Source: Flavobacterium hydrophilum
Lineage (GTDB): Bacteria > Bacteroidota > Bacteroidia > Flavobacteriales > Flavobacteriaceae
Length of the DNA: 64,000 nucleotides
Direction of reading: 5' to 3'
Assembly (NCBI RefSeq): GCF_003202405.1
Contig: NZ_QJHL01000001.1
Coordinates: forward strand, 1,860,001 to 1,924,000
Within the stretch, counting starts at the first letter, position 1. Every line of letters starts with the position of its first letter. Of this stretch, positions 9,131 to 18,222 are shown one piece after another. The notes beneath the pieces were generated by a model. That model saw nothing but the letters and a program-made list of their open reading frames with translations. It searched no databases and had not been told where the DNA came from. Made by a program: the position numbers and the translations under genes.

Positions 9131-10879
9131 TTAATTATTCAATTTTAAAGTCGACCATGTGTAAGGCTGACCGTTTATATTGTTAGAGATGTTTTCTGTA
9201 TAATTTGCGAATCCCCTTTCACGCAATTCTATATTATAACCTATTCTGGCTTGTTTGGCTGGCATTCCACCCAATAACGTCCAGGGAATTTTAGTCTCTA
9301 CCTGATAACCATTAGCTGTTTTAGCAACATTGATTACAACTCCCTGCGGATTTTGCAATTTTTTCCATTTACTGTTTTCACCTTCAGACATCGAAAAAAG
9401 TGCCGTTTGTCCTAATTCCAGTTTAAAAATAGATTTTCCGGGAGCAATCAGGTTTTTGTTTTTTGGATCTAAATACAAATTAAAACCGTCACTTTCTGAT
9501 ATCGCATTTACATTTGTAATCTGGCTGTCTTTTACTTTTGCAAGAACATACAAAAACGAGGCATCATAGCTAAAATTGGCTTGTAACTGAGTCGCTCCTG
9601 TCTGACCAATAAAAACCGGAAGTTTTTTTTGCCATATTACTTCATTGGTTTGCCCGTCAATAGTTACGGTTTCATTTTCGGCATTAATTTCGGGCACAAC
9701 ATGTCCCTTTATCATCCATACCTGAGAGGCATTTCCAAACTGATTTGTGGTAGTTAAGGCCACAACCGTATCATCATCTAAAACAGTAATGCTGTTCCAT
9801 AATGCTGATTTTCCACTTGAAATTAAAAACGGAACTGATTTTCTGTTGAAATTTCTTGCCTGATTATTACCAATAACGATTTTCATTTCAGCATTATTAA
9901 TATCATTTGTCGCTCTGTTTTCTGTTCCCTGATACGACATTAAAACTTCACCTGTACTCAATTGTACCAAATAAGGAGCGCCGGCATAAACTGCATTGTT
10001 TAATTCTTCTGTCAATGCATAGTTTCTGTTGCTGCTGCTTCCATCAACAATTTGTTTCCAGTTTTCGGCAATTGTATTTCGAATGATATAAGGCTTAAAC
10101 TGATTATTAACGCCATTGTCTTCTATTGAAAACACAATTTCATTCTGGTTTTTAAGCAATAAAGGTGATGGCATACCGTCTCTCTTCCCAGATCTGAAAC
10201 TCACAATTTCAGGAGCCGCAGACCATGTAGCACCGTTATCTGAAGAACGGAGCAGCGAGATATTTTGCTCGTCAGAATTTCTGTAAACATTTTCATTTGA
10301 AAAAAACAATTGAATTTCTCCACCTGGAAGCTGCAATGCTGAGGGTTCCCAACAGCCATTTCCAAAATCAGAATCCGCTTCGTATACTTTTTTATTATCA
10401 CTCCAGGTTAATCCCCCGTCAACACTTTTAACTGTATTAATAGAAAACTTTTCACCACTGCCTGCGATTGGTCTTGGATTGTAACAAATCAAAATAGAAT
10501 TATCCTGTAACAGCACAATATCCGGAGTAGTCATATTTACGGCAGCGGTTCCTGAAACTGCCTTTACCGCATCACTCCATGTTTTTCCCAAATCATTACT
10601 GATTTTTACTAAAATAGCTCCTCCGGATTCATAAGTACAGATTAATTTTTTGTCGTTTAACTGAATCAGTCTTCCGTAACCGTTATAATCAGAATTGTTT
10701 TTATCTGAAATTTGAGTCATGGATGCGTAATCCCAGGCTATCCTGATTCCTTCAGTTGCTGGTTTTGATGCAATCTGCTCCTCAACAGGTTCCTGATTAT
10801 TCGTGTCATTTCCATCGCTGCTACAGGAAAATAACGGAATGCACAAAAGCAACAGTAATACGTTATTTATATTTTTCAT
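9131..10879 (-). CDS. Sialidase-fold glycosidase (GH93-like exo-arabinanase?) with C-terminal CBM9/DOMON-like domain
   Basis: The 582-residue lipoprotein (lipobox LFSC, Cys19) has a six-bladed propeller (about 40-390) with three Asp boxes: SNDLGKTW (94-101), SVDGGLTW (152-159) and SSDNGATW (212-219). A candidate acidic pair includes Glu178 in CWEPSALQLPGGEIQ. In an arabinan context this fold suggests family GH93 exo-1,5-arabinanase, which releases arabinobiose; a true sialidase is less likely because no sialic-acid genes are near. The last ~190 residues look like a CBM9/DOMON-type sugar-binding domain (IDGQTNEVIWQK, LYVLAKVKD). The start codon overlaps the stop of the upstream gene by 4 bases (10876-10879), a sign of translational coupling. 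Confidence 0.78.
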   Translation of the reverse strand: MKNINNVLLLLLCIPLFSCSSDGNDTNNQEPVEEQIASKPATEGIRIAWDYASMTQISDKNNSDYNGYGRLIQLNDKKLICTYESGGAILVKISNDLGKTWSDAVKAVSGTAAVNMTTPDIVLLQDNSILICYNPRPIAGSGEKFSINTVKSVDGGLTWSDNKKVYEADSDFGNGCWEPSALQLPGGEIQLFFSNENVYRNSDEQNISLLRSSDNGATWSAAPEIVSFRSGKRDGMPSPLLLKNQNEIVFSIEDNGVNNQFKPYIIRNTIAENWKQIVDGSSSNRNYALTEELNNAVYAGAPYLVQLSTGEVLMSYQGTENRATNDINNAEMKIVIGNNQARNFNRKSVPFLISSGKSALWNSITVLDDDTVVALTTTNQFGNASQVWMIKGHVVPEINAENETVTIDGQTNEVIWQKKLPVFIGQTGATQLQANFSYDASFLYVLAKVKDSQITNVNAISESDGFNLYLDPKNKNLIAPGKSIFKLELGQTALFSMSEGENSKWKKLQNPQGVVINVAKTANGYQVETKIPWTLLGGMPAKQARIGYNIELRERGFANYTENISNNINGQPYTWSTLKLNN

Positions 10880-11928
10880 TTGTTTTTTTGATTTGATTCT
10901 GTTTTGGTCAGGCCAAATTTTTTCACCAGACTATCATATTCTTTTCCCGAGATTGAAATCATGCAGCCATGACGTACTTTTTCCGGAAAACTGTATTTGT
11001 CCCAGTCAGCAAAAAAAGTATATCCTGAAGCCTGATACCAGGGTCCGTTTAGATTATCTGCGATTGATAAACCGTAAGAAACTCCGGGATATTGTTCGTA
11101 ATACATGTACCAAATTTTGTCATCCGGAGAAGGAATCAGCATAGGAGCTTCTCGAAAATTGGGACTTATCGATTGTTGGGGCAAAGAATAAGGACCTAAA
11201 AGTGATTTAGATTTTGCAATTCGGATGGTTTTTCCGGTTGTCCAGTACAAAGTTGGATAGGTTTCATCCTTGATTACGGCGTAGTAGGAATCGCCGATTT
11301 TACGGATAAAAACATCAATAGTTCCCATATCCCAATCAAATAAACGTTTGGGTGTTCCTTCGAAAGTTTTTAAATCTTTGGATAAAACATACAATGTTCT
11401 CTGGCTTGCCCAATAACGTTCCGGATCTTCCTTTGTTCCGTCAAGATGTGGCGTATGCCAGGTCATAATAAATTTGCCGGAATCGTTATCATAATACAAT
11501 TTTGGAGCACCAATTCGCTGTAACGCATTTGAATAATCCGGTGTACTTTTTAAGTCAGGCGTATAGTCCGAATGTCTTTTCCATTTTATTAAATCCTCCG
11601 AAACCCAAATATTGATACTTTTTGCATCATCTCCTGTATTACCGGCTATGTAATATTTTCCGTCGGGGCCTTTGCAGATATCAGGGTGTCCTTTATATTC
11701 TTCAAATACTCTTTTTCCGTTGTTTAAATTATCCCAATGAAGCCCGTCAAGGCTTACAGAATAATACAATCTTCCGTAATCATTATGAGTCATATGAGCA
11801 AAAAGATACGCCTCGTTTTTAGGTTTTTCGCTGCCCTTAACTTGCCCGGGCGGATCCGGCTGCTGTGCATTTACTGAAAATCCAGCCAGAATTGTCATCA
11901 GAAAAAATAATTGTTTTACTTTTTTCAT
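10876..11928 (-). CDS. GH43-like five-bladed propeller glycosidase
   Basis: The 350-residue exported protein (Sec signal MKKVKQLFFLMTILAGFSVNAQ) is a beta-propeller with GH43-like repeats. The likely catalytic set is Asp83 in GHPDICKGPDGKYYIAG, Asp205 in GTIDVFIRKIGDSYYAV and Glu260 in FREAPMLIPSPDDKIWYMYYE. The N-terminal HMTHNDYGRLYYSVSLDG motif marks a sub-group of GH43-like enzymes that I cannot place precisely. It probably attacks an arabinose or galactose decoration. It is translationally coupled to the GH93-like gene through a 4-base overlap, which argues that the two enzymes act together. Confidence 0.78.
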   Translation of the reverse strand: MKKVKQLFFLMTILAGFSVNAQQPDPPGQVKGSEKPKNEAYLFAHMTHNDYGRLYYSVSLDGLHWDNLNNGKRVFEEYKGHPDICKGPDGKYYIAGNTGDDAKSINIWVSEDLIKWKRHSDYTPDLKSTPDYSNALQRIGAPKLYYDNDSGKFIMTWHTPHLDGTKEDPERYWASQRTLYVLSKDLKTFEGTPKRLFDWDMGTIDVFIRKIGDSYYAVIKDETYPTLYWTTGKTIRIAKSKSLLGPYSLPQQSISPNFREAPMLIPSPDDKIWYMYYEQYPGVSYGLSIADNLNGPWYQASGYTFFADWDKYSFPEKVRHGCMISISGKEYDSLVKKFGLTKTESNQKNK

Positions 11929-11940
11929 AAGCTTTTTTAA

Positions 11941-12025
11941 TGTGACAATTAGTCAATTTGATAATGAGATAATTTTTAAGGTATGTTAATTGACTAATTT
12001 TCTAATTATCAAATTGACACATTAT
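11941..12025. repeat. Nested inverted-repeat spacer element in PUL 1
   Basis: The spacer between the GH5-like and GH43-like genes has a perfect 14-bp inverted repeat, GTCAATTTGATAAT (11952-11965) with ATTATCAAATTGAC (12005-12018). A second inverted pair lies inside and beside it, AATTAGTCAATT with AATTGACTAATT. The right end (12003-12025) matches 21 of 23 bases with 57246-57268 in the arginine operon, so this belongs to a dispersed family. Confidence 0.75.
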
Positions 12026-12033
12026 CTAATTCT

Positions 12034-13206
12034 CTAATTCTTCTTATTCACTTCTGAAGTCATTTTTGTAATCAAATCCGTTTCTGCTTTTATGTATGGT
12101 GTTCCGTCGTTTTGAAACACTTCGTGAAACCATAATTTTGGAGCTGCATCATATGTTTTGGTCCAGCTGTCCCAGGCATATTTTGTTTGTGATTTTCCAT
12201 CGACAAATCCCCAGTTAATCATTCCAACATTGTACTTTTTAGCAATTGGGAGAAAACCTTCAAAAGTGCTTCCGTTTGGTCTTGCCATATATTCTGTACA
12301 AATCATTGGTTTACCGTAACGCTGCAATTGTTTGATTACTTTTTCGAAATCCTCCGGTTTATTGTAATTATGGAAAGAAACAAAATCTGACTGCTCCAAC
12401 TGCATTTTATGCATTGGGAGCATTTTAGCTTCGTCGCTCCAGTCGCCTAACCAGACTCCCGAAGTCAAAGGCTGTGAAGGATTGCTTTCTCTTGCCCACA
12501 CAAATACATCTTTTAAGAGCGCTAAAACCAATTCGGGTTTGTTTTTAATTTCAACTTTCTCGTAAGATGGTCCTGTCATATTATCTGGTTCATTCCAAAG
12601 GTCCCATCCTAAAATTCTTTTGTCATCCCTGAATTTTGAAATTGTTCCTTTTACATATTTTTCTAAGCGTGGATATTGTGTAGAATCCTGCAAAACCTTT
12701 TGTCCCGGACTTTGCACCCAGCCAGAATTGTGTTTATGAGGCTGCGGGGCACGCTGTTTTCCTAATGCAGGAAACGGATCCCAGCAGGAATCAAACAAAA
12801 CGAATAATGTTTTGATATGATGTTTGTCTGCAATTTCCAAAAAAGTATTCATCCGTTTATAAAGCCCTTCTGCATCCTGCTTATGCAATAAATCATGCAG
12901 GTATACACGCATTACATTCATTCCGATTCCTTCTGCCCAGCCTAGTTCCTGATCGATTCTTTTAGGATCAAAAGTGTCTTCCTGCCACATTTCCAACTGA
13001 TTTATGGCAGTGCTTGGATAATAATTGGCACCCACCAGCCATGGCTGTTCTGCGTACCATTTAGTAGCCTGCTCCTTGCTCCAGATTTCTCTTTTTTCAG
13101 TTACAGCTGTTTCTTTATTCTGTTCACTTGTGCTTTTATTGTCTTTACAACTAAGCAATACAGATCCTGCTAACAGGATTGTTAGGTACAATTTTACTTT
13201 TCTCAT
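12034..13206 (-). CDS. Clan GH-A (GH5-like) glycoside hydrolase, lipoprotein
   Basis: The 390-residue lipoprotein (lipobox LLSC, Cys20) is a TIM-barrel retaining glycosidase. The acid/base is Glu206 in GWDLWNEPDN and the nucleophile is Glu305 in KPMICTEYMARP, the spacing and context of clan GH-A. It resembles proteins often labelled cellulase-family or 1,4-beta-xylanase in Bacteroidota, but substrate cannot be fixed; an arabinan or galactan-linked target is suggested by its neighbours. It is the first enzyme gene after SusC/SusD, separated by 83 bases that contain a stem-loop. A surface or periplasmic location follows from the lipobox. Confidence 0.82.
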   Translation of the reverse strand: MRKVKLYLTILLAGSVLLSCKDNKSTSEQNKETAVTEKREIWSKEQATKWYAEQPWLVGANYYPSTAINQLEMWQEDTFDPKRIDQELGWAEGIGMNVMRVYLHDLLHKQDAEGLYKRMNTFLEIADKHHIKTLFVLFDSCWDPFPALGKQRAPQPHKHNSGWVQSPGQKVLQDSTQYPRLEKYVKGTISKFRDDKRILGWDLWNEPDNMTGPSYEKVEIKNKPELVLALLKDVFVWARESNPSQPLTSGVWLGDWSDEAKMLPMHKMQLEQSDFVSFHNYNKPEDFEKVIKQLQRYGKPMICTEYMARPNGSTFEGFLPIAKKYNVGMINWGFVDGKSQTKYAWDSWTKTYDAAPKLWFHEVFQNDGTPYIKAETDLITKMTSEVNKKN

Positions 13207-13247
13207 TATAAATTTTGTTATTTTTTGAACAATCGTTCTTTATGATA

Positions 13248-13279
13248 AGGGAATCCGATTTGAGTGATCTGATTCCCCT
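13248..13279 (-). other. Stem-loop after susD, possible intra-operon processing or attenuation site
   Basis: AGGGAATC (13248-13255) pairs with GATTCCCCT (13271-13279), one unpaired C aside, just after the SusD stop on the minus strand. There is no U-tract. Stem-loops here are common between susCD and enzyme genes and can lower downstream expression (inference). Confidence 0.5.
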
Positions 13280-13289
13280 AAAAATTAGT

Positions 13290-14813
13290 TTAATATTCCG
13301 GGTGCTGATTTAAATTTGGATTGTTCTCATCTTCAACTTGTGGGATAGGTAATCTGTGGTGTTTACCTACTACGAAATTATTAAAGTCAGGGTCACGCAA
13401 TGCGATTTTATCAACAGAAGCCTGTGAATTTAAATCTCCCCAACGTTTTAAATCTTCCCAGCGAACACTTTCGCCTGCTAATTCCAGAGCTCTTTCCATT
13501 TTTAAGCGCTCTAAAAATTTATCATGATCATTTCCAATCTCAGGATGCGCAACAGCCAATGTGTTTAGATTTACACGTGCTCTCACCATGTCAACATACT
13601 GATAAGCATCGGCAGTATTTCCGGTTTCGTTTAAAACTTCTGCGTAACGTAACAGGATATCAGCATATCGAATTAATCGGTAGTTTACCTGGCTGTAATA
13701 ATCTTCATTATTTCGGTAATAATCCCTGCTTCCTTTTCTGAACCAGGCTTCATTGCCCCACTCCCAGTTTTTACCATATGTTTTATCTCCGAAATCAGCT
13801 AATAATTCAGGATAATATAATGTCCATCTTAAACGAATATCAAGAGTACCGGCTTTATTTGGTTCCTGTTTAAAAGCATTTACTAACCATAAACGAGCCT
13901 GTCCGTCTGACCACCCAATACTTCTTGGAGCAAAAAACTGTGCACGGTTGCTGGAAACAGCAGCACTTTGGCTTTCGTCAGTACCTCCCAGCCTGTTATC
14001 TCCAAACTGAATTTCAAATACAGATTCACTGTTATTTTCGCTGACATCAGTAAAATTGTCTCTGTAATTGGAAACTAAACTATATCTGGCACCTGGTCCT
14101 GTAATTAAATATTCCAGAGCTGTTTTTGCTTCAGCCCATTTACGCTGCTGCATGTAAACTTTTGCTAAAAAGGCTTTTGCAGCACCTTTGTCAGGTCTTC
14201 CTGTTTGGTCTGCCCCCCATGAAGGTGGTAAATCGGCGAAAGCCTCGTTTAAATCTTTTTCTACCTGAGCCCAGACTTCAGTTACATTTTTCTGTGCCGG
14301 TAAATCTGATGGCGTAGAAGGTGTTAAAACGATTGGAATATCTTCCCACAAAACGGCAGCATAATAATAGTGTAAGGCTCTTAAAAACTTAGCCTGAGCC
14401 AGAATTTTCTTTTTATCATCTTCGTTCTGAAAAGCAATATTTGGAACATTAGCCAATACCTGATTACATCTAAAAATGGCTTTGTAGGTATCTCTCCATG
14501 TTACAACCTGTCCTTCCCAAAAATTATAATTGACATAATTGAATCTTGTCCAATCCGCTAATTCTGTCCACGGACTTACGCTATATCCTTCATCAGAAGT
14601 TAAATCCAGACGAAAATAAATCCATCTTGCCCATAATCCATCTTTATAAAACATGGCATAAATTGCGTTTACTCCTGCCTGAGCATCACTTTCTGTTTTC
14701 CAAAATTGCTCTGTTGTCAGTGCGTTTGGGTTAGTTTGTGCAAGCTCATCATCACATGAAGATGCAAATAGGATACTTATCAAACCGATTGTTATTATAA
14801 TTATCTTTTTCAT
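13290..14813 (-). CDS. SusD-family outer-membrane glycan-binding lipoprotein (PUL 1)
   Basis: The 507-residue lipoprotein (MKKIIIITIGLISILFASSC, Cys20) is the surface lid of a SusCD import complex. Family features are NPNALTTEQFWKTESDAQAGVNAIYAMF at the start, the TPR-like middle (KAFLAKVYMQQRKWAEAKTAL, with the conserved ALHYYYAAVLW segment), and the C-terminal LMxERALELAGESVRWEDLKRWG region, followed by HRLPIPQVEDENNPNLNQHPEY. It lies 17 bases after its SusC partner and is surely cotranscribed. By context it binds arabino-oligosaccharides; the sequence does not show ligand specificity. Confidence 0.95.
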   Translation of the reverse strand: MKKIIIITIGLISILFASSCDDELAQTNPNALTTEQFWKTESDAQAGVNAIYAMFYKDGLWARWIYFRLDLTSDEGYSVSPWTELADWTRFNYVNYNFWEGQVVTWRDTYKAIFRCNQVLANVPNIAFQNEDDKKKILAQAKFLRALHYYYAAVLWEDIPIVLTPSTPSDLPAQKNVTEVWAQVEKDLNEAFADLPPSWGADQTGRPDKGAAKAFLAKVYMQQRKWAEAKTALEYLITGPGARYSLVSNYRDNFTDVSENNSESVFEIQFGDNRLGGTDESQSAAVSSNRAQFFAPRSIGWSDGQARLWLVNAFKQEPNKAGTLDIRLRWTLYYPELLADFGDKTYGKNWEWGNEAWFRKGSRDYYRNNEDYYSQVNYRLIRYADILLRYAEVLNETGNTADAYQYVDMVRARVNLNTLAVAHPEIGNDHDKFLERLKMERALELAGESVRWEDLKRWGDLNSQASVDKIALRDPDFNNFVVGKHHRLPIPQVEDENNPNLNQHPEY

Positions 14814-14830
14814 TATGCTATTTTTTAAAA

Positions 14831-17800
14831 TTAAAAACCAAACTCGACACCAAATGAATATGTTTTCAGATTTGGAAAAGCTCCCACATCAACACCTCTT
14901 TCAAAAATATTACCATTGCTAAACTCAGGATCCAGTCCTTTGTATTTGGTTATTGTAAGTATATTTTGTGCTGATAAACTTAATCTTGCTCTTGAAATTC
15001 CTGCTTTTTTCAAAACATTCTCCGGAACATTAAATCCAAATCCTATGTACTTAAGTCTGATAAAATCACCGCTTTCCAGAAATCTGTCAGTATCTCCTCT
15101 GGAGTTTAAAGTAGAACCTTTTGTGATTCTTGGAAAATCAGTATTTGGATTTTCAGGAGTCCATGGCTGAATTCCGGTTCTGTAATTACTATTATCATCA
15201 AAACGGTCTACCACGCTTCTAAATCCGTTATAAACTGTAGCTCCGTGAGAACCAATCCAGTTCATTGAGAAGTCAAAACTTTTATAGGAAGCACCGGCAT
15301 TCAACCCCATTTCAAATTCAGGCCACGGACTTGCTACGATATCCTTATCTTCGTTTGTAATTTGACCATCATCATTAACGTCTTTAAATCTAATATCACC
15401 CGGTTGGGCATTTGGCATAATAACCTGTCCCTGAGAGTTTTTATAATTCTGGATTTCCTCCTGAGTCTGAAATAACCCATCAGTCTTTAAAACGTACCAC
15501 ATTCCTACTGCACCTCCGTCTCGTGTGATAGTATTTCCCTGAAAATGTGTATTTTGTCCGTTACCTAATGCAACCAGTTTGTTGTTTAATTTTGTAAAAT
15601 TTAAAGAAGCATTAAATGAAAAATCATTAATTTTTTTACTGTATGCCAACTCTAATTCAAAACCTTTGTTTTCTACTGTAGCCGCATTAGAAATTGGATT
15701 TCCACCGTCGCTGCCTGTAGTCATTAAAATTGGAAATCCATATAATACATCCTCTGTACGAGCTATGAAATAATCAGCTGTAAAACGAAGATCATTATTA
15801 AGAATTCCTAAATCCATACCGATATTCGTTTGTTTTAGTTTTTCCCAACGCAATTGAGAATTAGCCAATCTTACCTGTGTTGCTGATGGATACATAATTT
15901 GGCCATTTCCTAATATAATAGCACCATTTGTATTAATGAAACCCTGATATTCATAGTTTCGAATAGCACCACTGCCTAATTCACCATAACTGGCTCTTAA
16001 TTTTAAATCTTTTATAAAATCAGCTTTAAAAAAAGGCTCATTACTTACTCTCCATCCTAATGATACTGATGGGAAATTCCCCCATTTATTTCCATCACTA
16101 AATTTTGAAGATCCATCGCGTCTAAAAACAGCATTAAAAAGATAACGATCTGCATAATTATATTCCAGCCTTCCTAAATAAGATGTTAAAGCAGCTTCTT
16201 CTCTAAAGCCCGCTACTTCCGGTGAATCACCTAAATCCAAAACATCAAAATACTGACCTGTACTTGGATTAACCAAAAGGTTTCTCTTCGTTCCGCTGAT
16301 CTGGTTATAATTGTCTTTTTGAAAAGTCTGTCCTACCAATGCAGTAATATTGTGTTTGCCGAATTGTTTTTTGAAAGTCAGCGTATTTTCATAAAGCATT
16401 GTTTCAGATCTTCCTTTATTTTGGTTGATGAAAGATTTTTCAACAGGCTGATTTAAAGACCAGTTCCCAATTTTTCTGATAAAATTATAGCTATCAAAGC
16501 TGGTTTCATATCCAAAATTGAAACGGTATTTCAGCCATGAAGTAAATTTTAGCTCTGACCACACATTTCCTCTTATTCTGAAATTCTCATTTGTCGTATT
16601 TGCAAATTCAGCAATTGCTAATGGATTTGTTCCAAAAGTATCTGCAACACCTTGTTTACCGTATCCATATCCTCCCGGATTGGCAGCATCGTAAACCGGA
16701 ATTGTTGGTGTCAATCTGTAAACATCAATAATTGGGTTTCCTGACATTTCATCTGTTTTGGCATTACTTAATGCAATGTTTTCTCCAATACTGAAAATTC
16801 CTTTTGAACCACTTGAATTTACCCTGAATGAAATTCTGTCAAAATCAGTTCCAACAACGGTTCCTTCATTTCCAAAATAATTTCCTGAGATGAAAAAGGT
16901 AGAATTATCTCCGCCACCTGAAAAACTGGCATTATAATCCTTGATCATTCCTGTACTGAAAACCTCATTTTGCCAATCTGTATTTACTGACATATTAAGA
17001 TTTTGTCTAGGAAGACCAGCATTGTCGTATGCCATATTATTATATTTTGCGAACTCTTCAGTTCCCATCAAATCGTATTTTGGCATTACAGTAAAACTTG
17101 TTTTTGCCGAAACTTCAACCTGAAGCGGTCCTTTTTTTCCTTTTTTGGTTGTAATAATAATAACTCCGTTTGCAGCTCTTGATCCATAAATAGCAGCTGC
17201 CGAAGCATCCTTTAAAACCTGAATACTTTCGATATCGTTAGGGTTAAAATCTCTGTTGGCCGTTGTTATCAAACCATCGATTACGTACAGCGGATTGGTA
17301 CCCTGAAGATTCTTCAGACCACGAATCTCGATATTGGCTTCCTGTCCTGGTCTTCCTCCCCCACGAACTTTAACACCGGTAACCAGTCCCTGCAGCCCTT
17401 CGGCAACTGTGGTCACTTGTCTCTTTTGGATTTCATCTGCTTTCACTACTGAAATCGCTCCCGTTAAGTCCTTTTTCGACTGCGAGCCATATCCCACAAC
17501 TACAACTTCGTTTAATGAAAGTACATCGGGGGTCAGGGAAACATTTATTGAAGTCTGATTGTTTACCGGAACTTCTTTTGATTTATAGCCCTGCGAACTG
17601 AACACCAGGATGTCTGTTCCTTTTGCTGTAATGGAATAACTTCCGTCAAAATCGGTAACGGCTCCAGTAGACGTATTTTTAATTAATACATTAGCAAATG
17701 GTATGGCTTCTCCTCCTGCAGAAGATACTCTCCCTTTAATAGCAATCTGCTGCGCATAGGTTTGTTGTAGTAATAAACTAAAGAAAAACAAGAGGTAATA

Positions 17801-17836
17801 TCTCTGGTTTAAAATTTGAGTGAACTTTGTTTTCAT
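14831..17836 (-). CDS. SusC-family TonB-dependent transporter (PUL 1)
   Basis: The 1001-residue outer-membrane barrel imports oligosaccharides with energy from TonB. After the signal peptide (ending TYAQQ) comes a carboxypeptidase-regulatory-like domain (about 31-105; GRVSSAGGEAIPFANVLIKN). A SusC-type TonB-box/plug entry LNEVVVVGYGSQSKKDLTGA follows, then the plug with IYGSRAANGVIIITTKKGKKG. The barrel ends with YSFGVEFGF, an aromatic terminal residue as expected for outer-membrane proteins. It is the first gene of the PUL 1 operon and divergent from the hybrid sensor at 18223, the usual arrangement for a sensor-controlled susC. Confidence 0.96.
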   Translation of the reverse strand: MKTKFTQILNQRYYLLFFFSLLLQQTYAQQIAIKGRVSSAGGEAIPFANVLIKNTSTGAVTDFDGSYSITAKGTDILVFSSQGYKSKEVPVNNQTSINVSLTPDVLSLNEVVVVGYGSQSKKDLTGAISVVKADEIQKRQVTTVAEGLQGLVTGVKVRGGGRPGQEANIEIRGLKNLQGTNPLYVIDGLITTANRDFNPNDIESIQVLKDASAAAIYGSRAANGVIIITTKKGKKGPLQVEVSAKTSFTVMPKYDLMGTEEFAKYNNMAYDNAGLPRQNLNMSVNTDWQNEVFSTGMIKDYNASFSGGGDNSTFFISGNYFGNEGTVVGTDFDRISFRVNSSGSKGIFSIGENIALSNAKTDEMSGNPIIDVYRLTPTIPVYDAANPGGYGYGKQGVADTFGTNPLAIAEFANTTNENFRIRGNVWSELKFTSWLKYRFNFGYETSFDSYNFIRKIGNWSLNQPVEKSFINQNKGRSETMLYENTLTFKKQFGKHNITALVGQTFQKDNYNQISGTKRNLLVNPSTGQYFDVLDLGDSPEVAGFREEAALTSYLGRLEYNYADRYLFNAVFRRDGSSKFSDGNKWGNFPSVSLGWRVSNEPFFKADFIKDLKLRASYGELGSGAIRNYEYQGFINTNGAIILGNGQIMYPSATQVRLANSQLRWEKLKQTNIGMDLGILNNDLRFTADYFIARTEDVLYGFPILMTTGSDGGNPISNAATVENKGFELELAYSKKINDFSFNASLNFTKLNNKLVALGNGQNTHFQGNTITRDGGAVGMWYVLKTDGLFQTQEEIQNYKNSQGQVIMPNAQPGDIRFKDVNDDGQITNEDKDIVASPWPEFEMGLNAGASYKSFDFSMNWIGSHGATVYNGFRSVVDRFDDNSNYRTGIQPWTPENPNTDFPRITKGSTLNSRGDTDRFLESGDFIRLKYIGFGFNVPENVLKKAGISRARLSLSAQNILTITKYKGLDPEFSNGNIFERGVDVGAFPNLKTYSFGVEFGF

Positions 17837-18222
17837 TGATTTTTCATTTTAGATAGTTTTCTTTTGGTCGGTTTTTAAATTTGGGTACTTAAAAGTTAAT
17901 CATCCCTGATTCGAGCAAAAAAATAATCAGTGTTGCTCTTAAATAATAATTTGTTCATTTGTTTTAAAATTATAATATATGTATTTTTTCAAACAATTAT
18001 TTATTGATACATTATTTTTTAAGCTTAAAAATTATCAATATGATTTATTTGAAAATTCAAAGTAGATGATTTTTATTCAAAATAAAATGCTTCATTTGTG
18101 TCAATATTTAAATCAAATGATTCAAATCGTACTGAAAATCAACCAATTTGATTCGTTTGCAACATTTTGTAGAAGATTGACCTGATTTGTAAAACCAACC
18201 TTTGCCATAAAAAAAACCAACA
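17837..18222. promoter_or_regulatory. Divergent control region of PUL 1 (susC and hybrid sensor)
   Basis: These 386 bases hold the promoters of susC (minus) and the hybrid sensor (plus). A hairpin can form near susC from GAGCAA and TTGCTC (complement of about 17913-17938). CATTTG (18093-18098) and CAAATG (18114-18119) form an inverted pair similar to one before the susC of PUL 2 (30465-30480), a candidate sensor-binding site. No exact TAnnTTTG box was found. No RNA gene or ORF is seen. Confidence 0.5.

Noticed and set aside
9131-10879. Neuraminidase for sialic acid
   Set aside because: Asp boxes are shared by several propeller families, no sialic-acid genes are present, and all neighbours point to arabinan.
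13290-17836. Mobile-element origin of the PULs
   Set aside because: No integrase, transposase, tRNA-associated repeat or shift in base composition was seen around either PUL.
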